From positions 261,548 to 325,547 of the forward strand of contig NZ_WMID02000003.1 of the NCBI RefSeq assembly GCF_009711165.2: a stretch of DNA of 64,000 bases, written 5' to 3'. The position numbers and the translations under genes are program-made. A model generated the notes under the pieces. That model saw nothing but the letters and a program-made list of their open reading frames with translations, was not told the DNA's origin and searched no databases. This DNA is from Flavobacterium sp. MC2016-06 (lineage in GTDB: Bacteria; Bacteroidota; Bacteroidia; Flavobacteriales; Flavobacteriaceae). Below, one piece after another: positions 45,201-54,300 of this stretch (positions are counted from its first letter, which is position 1; each line of letters starts with the position of its first letter).

Positions 45201-47369
45201 ATGAAAAAAATAATTATCATACTCCTAATATTAACGTTCCAACTTTCTTTTTCGCAGGAAAATAGAATTTTGCAGCTCAAAAATAATATTGAAGCTATTA
45301 CGACTGATGCTCCGGGACTAAATGAAAAAGTTAATGTTAATATTAAAGAAGCCTCTTTGTCTAGTTTTTTATTGGCAGTATCACAAATTCACAAATTAAA
45401 TATTAGCGTAGCACCTAATTTAAGCCAGATCAATATAGTTAATAATTTTTCTAATGTTACAGTTGGAGACTTATTGATTTTTTTGTGCAAAGAATATAAT
45501 CTTACTATAGATTTTACAGGCAATATTTTAGCCATAAAAACATATGAAAAACCTGTTCAAACTCCAGTTTTAAAAGCAATAGATGTAATTTATTATCCAG
45601 ATGGGAATTTACTTTCTCTTAATTTAAAAGACGATAAATTATATGATGTTTTTAAAAAGATAATGGATGAAAGTGCAAAAAACTTAGTTTTTGCTCCAGG
45701 TTTAGAAAATCAATTATTGACAGTTTACATTAAAAATATGCCTTTTGATGCAGCTTTAAATAAGTTGGCATTTGCTAATAATTTAACGGTTAATAAAACA
45801 AGAGATAATTTTTATGTTTTTGATAAGATTGAGGGGAATTATACGCCAGAAGTAGGAGATGCAAATGCAGGTATAAGACAGAATAAACCGCAGCGATCTA
45901 GAAAATCTAATTTCTTTTTTAATGTAGTAGATGCAGATAAAAAACTCCTAGATGTTGATTTTGAAAATACTCCAATTTCTAGTATCGTGTATGATATAGG
46001 GCATGAATTGGATATTGATATGTTTATTTCAACACCTTTAGAAAGTGCTGGAAATGCAACAGTAAAAGCAAAAAACATAACTTTTGATGCATTACTAGTA
46101 AAGTTGTTTGAAACCAAGGTAAATGGAAACTCAAGTCAAAACAATAATCCTTCTCAACCGTTTAATTCAAGCTCAAACAATAATTCTTCTGCATCTTCAA
46201 GTTCAGGTTCTTTTACTTTTATGAAGAATGGATCTATTTATTATTTTGGAACCAAAGAACAATTAGTTGTAAGGGATATTAAATCAATTCCATTGATGTA
46301 TCGATCTATTGAGATTTTAAGTGATCCATCAAAAGAAGGAAGAAGTGCAGGCCGATTAAATAATACAAATAGTTACACCAATTATAATTCATCTAGTTCT
46401 AGTACAAACTCGAGTTATCAAAATCAGAATCAGAATAATTCATCCACTTCATCCTCTGCTTCTTCAAGCAGTAATCCATCAGAATCAATATTAACTATTA
46501 TTCCAGATGAGATTAAAAAAGATTTAGACATAAAAATAGATAAAGAACTTAATAGTTTTTTGGTCAATGGTCCAGCTGCAAATATAGAGCGTTTTGAATC
46601 TTTTATAAAATACATTGATAAAGCAGTACCAGTTATTTTGATTGAAGTAATGCTTCTTGAAGTCAACAAAACAGCTACTGTAGAAACAGGAATAACAGCA
46701 GGAATAGGAGAAAAACCAGTTACCACTACTGGAACCGTTTTTCCAAGTGCAGATATTAACTTAGGAGCAGCAACAATTAATAATATTATTGATGGTTTTA
46801 GCGGATTTGGATCGTTAAATATTGGAAAAGTGGTGCCTAATTTCTATCTGAGTCTTAAAGCGATGGAAACCAATGGCAATGTAAAAATACGTTCTTCCCC
46901 AAGATTATCTACTTTAAACGGACATAAGGCTTATTTATCTATTGGTGAGACAACTTATTATGTAGTGACCAATCAAAATTATTATGGTTCACAGATTCCG
47001 CAAGCCTCAGAAGTTAAAAATTATCAGCCAATCGATGCAGAATTATCGGTAACAATAATGCCATTAGTTGCTGGTGATGGACAAATTACTATGGATATCA
47101 AAGTTATTCAATCTAGTTTTAATGGACAAAAAGTAGATAAAGATGCGCCTCCAGGAATTAATTCGCGTGAGTTTACATCAATTATTAGAGTAAAAGATCA
47201 AGATTTAATTGTATTGGGAGGACTTGAAGAATCTGTTAAAAACGATTCAGGAACAGGAGTGCCTTTATTATCTAGAATCCCTATTATAAAATGGTTATTT
47301 AGTTCCCGCACACGCGAAGATTCTAAGAAAAAATTAAGTGTACTAATTAAACCAACCGTTATTTACTAA
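45201..47369 (+). CDS. gspD: GspD/PilQ-family secretin
   Basis: The ATG at 45201 is chosen because it starts a clean signal peptide (MKKIIIILLILTFQLSFS|Q); the frame is open upstream into gspE. The 722-residue protein has N-terminal STN/N-type domains (SLSSFLLAVSQIHKLNISVA, VTVGDLLIFLCKEYNLTIDF, then FDAALNKLAFANNLTV). Two Ser/Asn-rich low-complexity linkers lie near residues 315-345 and 390-430. The C-terminal secretin domain has VKIRSSPRLSTLNGHKAYLS, AELSVTIMPLVAGDGQITMD and DLIVLGGLEESVK...GVPLLSRIPIIKWLFSS. It should form the outer-membrane ring. No lipobox is present. The stop overlaps the next ATG by one base. Confidence 0.93.
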   Translation: MKKIIIILLILTFQLSFSQENRILQLKNNIEAITTDAPGLNEKVNVNIKEASLSSFLLAVSQIHKLNISVAPNLSQINIVNNFSNVTVGDLLIFLCKEYNLTIDFTGNILAIKTYEKPVQTPVLKAIDVIYYPDGNLLSLNLKDDKLYDVFKKIMDESAKNLVFAPGLENQLLTVYIKNMPFDAALNKLAFANNLTVNKTRDNFYVFDKIEGNYTPEVGDANAGIRQNKPQRSRKSNFFFNVVDADKKLLDVDFENTPISSIVYDIGHELDIDMFISTPLESAGNATVKAKNITFDALLVKLFETKVNGNSSQNNNPSQPFNSSSNNNSSASSSSGSFTFMKNGSIYYFGTKEQLVVRDIKSIPLMYRSIEILSDPSKEGRSAGRLNNTNSYTNYNSSSSSTNSSYQNQNQNNSSTSSSASSSSNPSESILTIIPDEIKKDLDIKIDKELNSFLVNGPAANIERFESFIKYIDKAVPVILIEVMLLEVNKTATVETGITAGIGEKPVTTTGTVFPSADINLGAATINNIIDGFSGFGSLNIGKVVPNFYLSLKAMETNGNVKIRSSPRLSTLNGHKAYLSIGETTYYVVTNQNYYGSQIPQASEVKNYQPIDAELSVTIMPLVAGDGQITMDIKVIQSSFNGQKVDKDAPPGINSREFTSIIRVKDQDLIVLGGLEESVKNDSGTGVPLLSRIPIIKWLFSSRTREDSKKKLSVLIKPTVIY

Positions 47370-48565
47370 TGACTTTTCCATCAATAACTTCACTTTTATT
47401 AGGTAAAAAATATGTAGGTGTTGAGCACTTTACTTTAAACAATGAAGAGAAAGTTGCTTTGCTTTTGATTGAAAATAAAAAAGAAGGATTAGTAATTTCT
47501 CAAAAAGACAGAGTTAGCTACAATCAAAAAATTGCTGAAAAATGGGATACAAAACTGCCTTTTTATTTAATTATAAATACCAATCAAGTAATTCAAAAAG
47601 AAGTATTAAGTGTTGAAGCTTCAGATGAAAAATTATTACATAAAGCATTTCCCAATACCAATTGGGAAGAATTCTATTTTGAAATCTGGCGCTTAAAAAC
47701 AAAATCAATAATTGTTATTACCAGAAAAACATATCTAGATGATATAGTAAGTCAATACGAAAAACAAAAAATAACAATTGCTGGAATTAGTCTGGGAGTT
47801 TGTGCATTATCTGAAGTTTTTGAATACATAAGGGAAGAGGAGATTTTTACCAATAATCAATCCGTTTCCAAATTAGAAGAGAATCAAATCGTTTCTTCAA
47901 ATGTACACGACTCTTCGATTAATTATAATATTAATGGACTTGAGATTCAAAACAGGCAATTATTGGCTTTTTCAGGAATATTACGATTGATTTTAAATTC
48001 TTCAACCAATTCGGGATCTATTTTATCTTATAGTGAAGAATTGTATGACAGCTACAATCAAAAACAATTTTTTACTCAAGGTTTAAAAATCATGGTAGGA
48101 ATATTGTTAGCTGTTTTGCTATTGAATTTTGCCTTTTTTACACATTATTACAAACTAGCACAAGAAACATCAGAAACAGTTTTGGTAAACAAATCTTCTC
48201 TTGAAGATGTTGGTAAAATTAAGCAGCGAATTATTGTAAAAGAAGAAAAAGTTAAAAATAGTATTGGAAAAACAGATTCTAAAAGCTCATTTTTTATTAA
48301 TGAAATTGCTAAAGAAATCCCATCTTCAATTTTATTAACGGAATTGATATTTTATCCCTTAGAGAAAAAAATCAAAGCAGAAGAAACTATTCTTACCACT
48401 GATAAAACTTTGGTACTATTAGGAACCACACTTTCTAATGAAGATTTTACGCATTGGGTAGAAAATATAGAAAAAATGAGATGGATTGATAAGGTTCTAA
48501 TTACTCATTTTGGAAAAAATGAAGCCAACGAAACGGAATTTGCCATTAAAATAACTTTAAAATAA
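47369..48565 (+). CDS. GspL-like assembly protein (PilM/PilN-type fusion)
   Basis: The 398-residue protein has a cytoplasmic part (1-238) with strand-rich PilM/GspL-like sequence (KYVGVEHFTLNNEEKVALLL, TKLPFYLIINTNQVIQKEVL), one membrane helix (239-263, KIMVGILLAVLLLNFAFF), then a coiled coil and a ferredoxin-like periplasmic part (IPSSILLTELIFYPLE, TLVLLGTTLSNEDFTHWVEN). This is the layout of GspL, or of PilM and PilN joined. It links the ATPase to the periplasmic parts. Sequence similarity is weak, as usual for the family; the place between secretin and GspM-like genes is the strongest support. Confidence 0.78.
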   Translation: MTFPSITSLLLGKKYVGVEHFTLNNEEKVALLLIENKKEGLVISQKDRVSYNQKIAEKWDTKLPFYLIINTNQVIQKEVLSVEASDEKLLHKAFPNTNWEEFYFEIWRLKTKSIIVITRKTYLDDIVSQYEKQKITIAGISLGVCALSEVFEYIREEEIFTNNQSVSKLEENQIVSSNVHDSSINYNINGLEIQNRQLLAFSGILRLILNSSTNSGSILSYSEELYDSYNQKQFFTQGLKIMVGILLAVLLLNFAFFTHYYKLAQETSETVLVNKSSLEDVGKIKQRIIVKEEKVKNSIGKTDSKSSFFINEIAKEIPSSILLTELIFYPLEKKIKAEETILTTDKTLVLLGTTLSNEDFTHWVENIEKMRWIDKVLITHFGKNEANETEFAIKITLK

Positions 48566-48566
48566 A

Positions 48567-49088
48567 ATGAGACTAAACAAGAAAAATAAATTGCTTGTAT
48601 TAGGATTTGTTTTAATCCTGTATATCTGTTATTCTTTTGCGATTTCTAATACTATAATCTATTATAAAGAATATAAAGAAAAAGAGCAGCAAATTGCTAA
48701 TGACAGCAATATGCCAAATTTAGTAAGTCAGCTTGTTCAAAAAGAAAAACAATTAGATCAGGTTTTGTCTCAATATGAGATCAATGTTTCCGATTCTTTT
48801 CAGAATGATTTATTAAAACAATTGAGTTCTTATAGTACTAATTACCATCTTAAAATTACCGATTTTCAAGAACCCCATATTATAAATCAAAAAGGATTTA
48901 TTACAACAAGTTATGTTTTTACTTTAGAAGGATCTTTTAATGGATGCCTTGCTTTATTAAATCAGATAGAGAATAATCCGAAATTAGGAGCAATCAAACA
49001 TTTAAATTTTACTAAGAAAAAAAATTATAAAACCAACACAGATCAGTTGTTTGTTGAAGTTATAATGCAGACAAATAAAGGTGTTTAA
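48567..49088 (+). CDS. GspM/PilO-like inner-membrane protein
   Basis: The 173-residue bitopic protein has a short basic N-terminus, a membrane helix at residues 9-28 (LLVLGFVLILYICYSFAI), a coiled coil (YYKEYKEKEQQIANDS, QLVQKEKQLDQVLSQYEI), and a small alpha/beta domain (DLLKQLSSYSTNYHLKITDF, TLEGSFNGCLALLNQIENNP) of the PilO/GspM type. It starts 1 base after the GspL-like gene. It completes the inner-membrane assembly platform and is followed at once by two fibre genes. Confidence 0.8.
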   Translation: MRLNKKNKLLVLGFVLILYICYSFAISNTIIYYKEYKEKEQQIANDSNMPNLVSQLVQKEKQLDQVLSQYEINVSDSFQNDLLKQLSSYSTNYHLKITDFQEPHIINQKGFITTSYVFTLEGSFNGCLALLNQIENNPKLGAIKHLNFTKKKNYKTNTDQLFVEVIMQTNKGV

Positions 49089-49104
49089 ATCTAAAAAAAT
49101 AATT

Positions 49105-50268
49105 ATGAAGAATAATGTTTTTTTGCTAATGATATTGGCAACTCAAATTAATTTTGGACAAAATAATCTTTCTCCTACAGGCGATGTTGGTATCGGAACG
49201 ACTAATCCCGTTTCAAAATTAACGGTTAATGGTTCTTTAACAATAAATGGAGGGCTGTCTAATACATTGGCGAGGCCATTTATAGCTTCAGGTACTTTGG
49301 TAAACGGCGAAATCAGAGGTTATAGTAATGCTGGTACTGGTGCAGACGACGGCTTTTTACGATTATCTGCAGGAGGAGGTAGTAGTAAAATTGTTAAATC
49401 ATATATTGATTTAACAGGTTATTCGACAATCCCAGATATGTATTCTAATATTGTATTTGGTACGGGAGGTGTAGAACGTATGAGAATTGATATCAATGGT
49501 AATATTGGTATAGGTATAGCAGCGCCAAAAGGAAAGCTAGATTTGGCAGGTCAAGTAATTAGCTATAATGCAGCTTTTGGACAAACAGATGTTTTAACGA
49601 GTACAAAAAATTATGCGAATTTTGGCACTAACAATCATGGAAGTGTTTTGATGTCTTCTAATTTATATTTTTCTGATAATGATTTTTTAAAAGTGGCTAA
49701 TACTCATCCTACAATGTCTGGTGGAGCTATTTTAATACCTGGAAATTATCAACAGAATCAGGGATCAATTTTATTTTACACTAATGAAAGTGGTTCTGTT
49801 TTAGCAGATCAAAATTATACAGGTGCTGTTTCAATGACTATTAGAGGTAATGGTAATGTAGGCATTGGTACCATAAATCCAGATGCAAAACTTGCAGTAA
49901 ATGGAACGATCCATTCAAAAGAAGTAAAAGTTGATGTAAACATTCCTGTTCCAGATTATGTTTTTGCTGAAGATTATAAGTTAAAAACACTAAAAGAGGT
50001 AGAAGATTATGTAAAAGAAAATAGCCATTTACCTGAAATTCCATCTGCAAAAGAAATAGATAAAAATGGTCTTATGCTTGCAGAGATGAATATGGCTTTG
50101 TTGAAGAAAATAGAGGAATTGACACTTTATGCGATAGAGCAGGAAAAAAAGACAGAAACAATAATGAAGTATGTTCAAACACAAGATAAATATATTGTTG
50201 ATTTGAATAAATCTTTATTAAATCAAAGTGAACGTTTGAAAAAACTTGAAAATAAAATCAATTTATGA
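49105..50268 (+). CDS. Secreted fibre-like protein, paralogue 11
   Basis: The ATG at 49105 is preferred to an in-frame GTG at 49081 that overlaps the gspM-like gene: it gives the signal peptide MKNNVFLLMILATQINFG|Q. The 387-residue protein has three GIG repeats (VGIGTTNPVSKLTVNG, IGIGIAAPKGKLDLAG, VGIGTINPDAKLAVNG), a body that includes GGGSSKIVKSYIDLTGYSTI, and the C-terminal module PDYVFAEDYKLKTLKEVEDY, NSHLPEIPSAKEIDKNGLML, LLKKIEELTLYAIEQEKKTE with a long coiled coil. It begins 16 bases after the machine genes in the same operon. Confidence 0.75.
   Translation: MKNNVFLLMILATQINFGQNNLSPTGDVGIGTTNPVSKLTVNGSLTINGGLSNTLARPFIASGTLVNGEIRGYSNAGTGADDGFLRLSAGGGSSKIVKSYIDLTGYSTIPDMYSNIVFGTGGVERMRIDINGNIGIGIAAPKGKLDLAGQVISYNAAFGQTDVLTSTKNYANFGTNNHGSVLMSSNLYFSDNDFLKVANTHPTMSGGAILIPGNYQQNQGSILFYTNESGSVLADQNYTGAVSMTIRGNGNVGIGTINPDAKLAVNGTIHSKEVKVDVNIPVPDYVFAEDYKLKTLKEVEDYVKENSHLPEIPSAKEIDKNGLMLAEMNMALLKKIEELTLYAIEQEKKTETIMKYVQTQDKYIVDLNKSLLNQSERLKKLENKINL
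49951..50142 (+). repeat. 192-base fibre C-terminal cassette, copy D
   Basis: This segment encodes PDYVFAEDYKLKTLKEVEDY through LTLYAIEQ and is nearly identical to 50724-50915 in the next gene; sequences outside differ. Confidence 0.75.
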
Positions 50269-51005
50269 AAATAAATATTCTTTTAGGAGCACTCTTAATA
50301 TCTTCATTTTGTATTGGTCAAAATACATTCCCTGCTACTGGTAATGTTGGAATAGGTACCGTAAACCCTCTATCAGCTCTTGAAATAAGAGGTTATATAA
50401 CGACATTTGGAGGGCCAAATTCTACAGACAGTTATTTTAACTGGGGTGTTGGTAATGGAAGTTGGGACAACAGACCTAATGACGCTAATGCTAAACCATT
50501 TATTATTCAACATCATTCGGGATTAACATTTAATGCACATTCTTTTTATGGAGGAATTCGATTTTATAATCAAGGCTATCCATCTATATATGATTCAGCA
50601 TTGGTAATGTCTATAGTAAATGAAAAAGTAGGTATAGGAACATCGTCTCCAGACGAAAGACTTACAGTAAAAGGAAAAATCCATACACAGGAAGTAAGAG
50701 TGGATATGAACGGTCCACTTGTACCAGATTATGTTTTTGCTGAAGATTATAAGTTAAAAACATTAAAAGAGGTAGAAGATTATGTAAAAGAAAATAGCCA
50801 TTTACCTGAAATACCTTCTGCAAAAGAAATAGATAAAAATGGTCTTATGCTTGCAGAGATGAATATGGCTTTACTTAAGAAGATTGAGGAGTTGACTTTA
50901 TATGCAATTGAGCAACAAAAAAATACTGAAAAACTTAAAGAAATTATCTTAGAGCAGAATAAAAGATTGGAAATACTTGAAAATAATAAAAAAGGGAAAA
51001 GATAA
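50265..51005 (+). CDS. Secreted fibre-like protein, paralogue 12
   Basis: This is the shortest paralogue (246 residues), signal peptide MKINILLGALLISSFCIG|Q. Two GIG repeats (VGIGTVNPLSALEIRG, VGIGTSSPDERLTVKG) flank a small body (STDSYFNWGVGNGSWDNRPN, PFIIQHHSGLTFNAHSFYGG). The C-terminal module HTQEVRVDMNGPLVPDYVFA, HLPEIPSAKEIDKNGLMLAE is nearly identical to paralogue 11. The ATG overlaps the previous stop by four bases. It is the last gene of the operon and a terminator follows. Confidence 0.75.
   Translation: MKINILLGALLISSFCIGQNTFPATGNVGIGTVNPLSALEIRGYITTFGGPNSTDSYFNWGVGNGSWDNRPNDANAKPFIIQHHSGLTFNAHSFYGGIRFYNQGYPSIYDSALVMSIVNEKVGIGTSSPDERLTVKGKIHTQEVRVDMNGPLVPDYVFAEDYKLKTLKEVEDYVKENSHLPEIPSAKEIDKNGLMLAEMNMALLKKIEELTLYAIEQQKNTEKLKEIILEQNKRLEILENNKKGKR
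50724..50915 (+). repeat. 192-base fibre C-terminal cassette, copy E
   Basis: This is the partner of 49951-50142, aligned without gaps; only scattered silent-type differences are seen. Confidence 0.75.
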
Positions 51006-51106
51006 TTTTATAGAAGTATTATCTTCATCATAGATTAAAATAGAAATAAAAAAGTTTCATATAAATAGCCAAGGAAGCGAAAGTTCGAATTCTTATGCGT
51101 TTAAAC

Positions 51107-51136
51107 AAAAAACACTCTATGAGTGTTTTTTTGTTT
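51107..51136 (+). terminator. Rho-independent terminator after the secretion/fibre operon
   Basis: AAAAACACTC and GAGTGTTTTTTT pair around a 3-base loop, followed by more T. The rest of the gap to 51337 is AT-rich and should hold the promoter of the next gene; a near match TATCCTTG occurs shortly before the ATG but I do not call it. Confidence 0.85.
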
Positions 51137-51337
51137 TTAGAAAGTTTTGAAATATCTTTTAAATAGAAAGTGAATAAAGACTAAAGCAAAAAATGGTAAG
51201 AGGATGAATTAATATTAATATATTTTTACCTTTTATGTTTATTTTGTTAGTCCTCTACTAAACCTATTTTTAACTTAACATGCAGTTTATGTTTAAGTAA
51301 ACTTACGATTGTATCCTTGTGAGTTAAAACAGAAACG

Positions 51338-54300
51338 ATGGTTAAGAGAGGATTAATTGTATTTTATTTTTTTACAGTACAGTTATTTGCACAGCAGATA
51401 AAGTTTGAAAACTTTACAACAAATCAAGGATTATCTAATAATTCGGTAGTTGATATAGAAAATGACAGAGATGGAGGACTTTGGATTGCGACTTGGGACG
51501 GTTTAAATTATTTTGACGGCTATAATTTTAAAATATTTAAAAACAATTCTAATAATCATAAAACAATTTCAAGCAACTATATTACCAAATTAGAGAAAGA
51601 TGCTGTGGGACAAATCTGGATTATTACAAAAGAAGGCAATGTAAATCGCTATGTTGGGAATGATGAATTTGAAGAATTTAAATTTAAAAGCAATCCAAAA
51701 GACATTCATTTATCTCAAAAAGGAAATCTTGTCGTAGAAACTGCTGTAGCGTATTATGAATTTAAAAATAAATCTTTTGTAGAAACAGCTCGTAATAATG
51801 TAAAAAGAGAAGATTTTAATAATCTAAAAAATATCCTGCTCAGAAAATATCCTAAACTGATTATCAATGATATTTTAAAAGACAAATTAGGAAATATCTG
51901 GTTTGCTACCCGCGAAAATGGTTTGTATATCATTACAAATGAATCTAATGAAAATAATATACAACATTTTACTTCAGATTTGTATGCGCCTTACTCTTTT
52001 AAAAGTAATGAGATAGAAACACTTCATGAAGATGATTTCGGGAATATTTGGTTAGGACATAAAGACGGCGGTTTGAGTATGGCTTATACGGGCTCTGAAA
52101 AAATAAGTTCTGTTATTCCGCATCCGATAAAAGAACCTTATCTGCCGGCAGAAACCATTAGAGCAGTTACCAAAGACAGTAAAGGAAAAATCTGGCTGGG
52201 TTATTATACAAGAGGACTTTACTGCTATAATGATAACAGTCATTTTTTTGAAAAATTCAGAATAAATGAAGCCAATTCAAATCCAGATTGGGATCGCATA
52301 AGAACTTTGTTTACGGCAAGCGATGGAACGGTTTGGGCAGGAACTTATAAAGGAATTTTGCGCATTTCGGGGAATAGTTATACGAGTTATGAGACGAGTA
52401 CTGCAGAAGGAATGCCTGTTAATAGATGTTATTCTATATATGAAGATCAAAGTAAACAGCTCTGGATGGGATGTTGGGGAGGTTTGGCGAAGTTTAATTT
52501 GGTAACGGGAAAGTTTGAAAAATTTAAAGGGCAGGAATTATTAAGCAAATATCATATTAGATGCGTTAAAAAAAACAATCAAAATCTGATACTAGCCACC
52601 GAAAATAATGGTGTATTGGTTTTTAACTTAACGACTAACACTTTAAACAAAATTACGACCAAAGAAGGAATTTTAGGCAATAGTATTTACTCGGTTTTTG
52701 TAGACAATGAATCTGATAATTATTGGATTGCTTCTTTGGGCGGTGTAACGGTTTACAATAGAAAAAGAGGCGTAATAAAAAATATTACAGAGTCTGAAGG
52801 ATTACCAAGTCACATGGTTTACGGACTTATAGACAATGGCGATAAGGTTTGGATTAGTACTACAAAAGGAATTGCTTCTATTGATAAAAAAGCATACACG
52901 GTTACGTCTTATAACCCAAAATATGGATGGCAGGCGCCTGAGTTTTCAGAAGGTGCTTATTTTCAGGATTCTAAAGGAATTTTGTTTTTTGGCGGTATAA
53001 ACGGACTTAATTACTTCAATCCAAGTACTATTCAATCGTATGATTCGAAAACAAAAGTAAAATTGAAAGTAGACGGTTATGAAAATTATTTGGCTGCAAT
53101 AGAAAAGAGTTTTTCGGAGAATGAATTAGAAATAGAAATAACGCCTATTATTTTTCCGAATAATAAGAAAACCGAGATTTATTATAAGTTAGAAGGAAAA
53201 GATGAGGATTGGGTTTTATTAGGTGCTAATAAAAAAGTAGAATACACGGGTTTGTCTTCGGGAGATTATAAATTTCTAGTAAAAGAAGGCAAAAACGGAA
53301 CGGCTAAACCAGAAGTTTTTACGCTTCATATTATTGAAGCTTTTTACGAAACGATCTGGTTTTACATTTTATTGCTAATTTTTGTTGTAATAATTTGTTT
53401 AATAGTGATGTATGTAAAAAACAAAGCGGCAGTTATTCATCAAAAGTATTTAGAAGAACTTGTAATTGCACGCACGAAGGTTATTGCATATCAGAAAAAA
53501 AACTTGGAAGAAATTAATGAAGAACTCGATAAAAAAAACAAAAAAATAGTAGAACAGAAAGAAAAACTTTTAATGCTTCACAGCAATTTTGAAGATGAAA
53601 CTTTTGAAATTGAAAAGTTTAAAAGCTTTATGCTGGCAGAATTTCAAGAACCAATCTCTAGAATCATTAAAATTTCGAGCACCTTAAAAAAAGATACAGA
53701 AACACAGCGGGATTTAATAGTACAATCGGGTAAATTGGTAAATCTTATTTCAGAATGGAATTATCTGGAACATGTAAAAGATCTGGGGTCTATAAAAAAA
53801 TCAGCCGTTTATTTATTTCCAGTTTTAAAGAATAATGTCGAAAAATTAAAAAATGATTTACAGCTTAATCAAGTTAATTTTAATTGCGAAATAGACAGTT
53901 CTGAGTGTTTTGCGACTGTAGATGTACTGCGTTTAAAATTGGCATTGCAGTATTTTTTTAATGATGTCTGCAAATATTCCGATAGAGACAGTACTTTAAA
54001 TATTGCAATTGCTTATGAAAATAATGCTGTAACTATTAAAGTCACTTCAGATAGTGTAATCTTAAAAAACAACTGGCACAATATTTCACATTACAGTCCT
54101 TATTTTAAAGCTTTACAGGTTTTATTGCAAGACTTGCAGGGAGAATTTATTCCTTCTTCAGAAGAACAATTTCAAGCAATATTACAAATTCCGATAGAAG
54201 TTATTGATCCAAAAATGAATTTAAAAGAAACCATTTCTTGGAAAAATTTTAATCATCAAGATCAGCTTTCTTCAGATAAAAAATGCCTTTTGGTTTTTGG

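Noticed and set aside
42878..49088. Twitching type IV pilus locus
   Set aside because: There is no PilT retraction ATPase and no typical major pilin; zinc-type GspE, GspG-like pilin and GspK/I/J-like minor pilins fit a secretion machine better, although a pilus role is not fully excluded.
18803..51005. T9SS cargo signals in the fibre and RHS proteins
   Set aside because: None of the C-termini show the T9SS sorting domain pattern (a final beta domain with a YPNP-type motif); fibres end in coiled coils.
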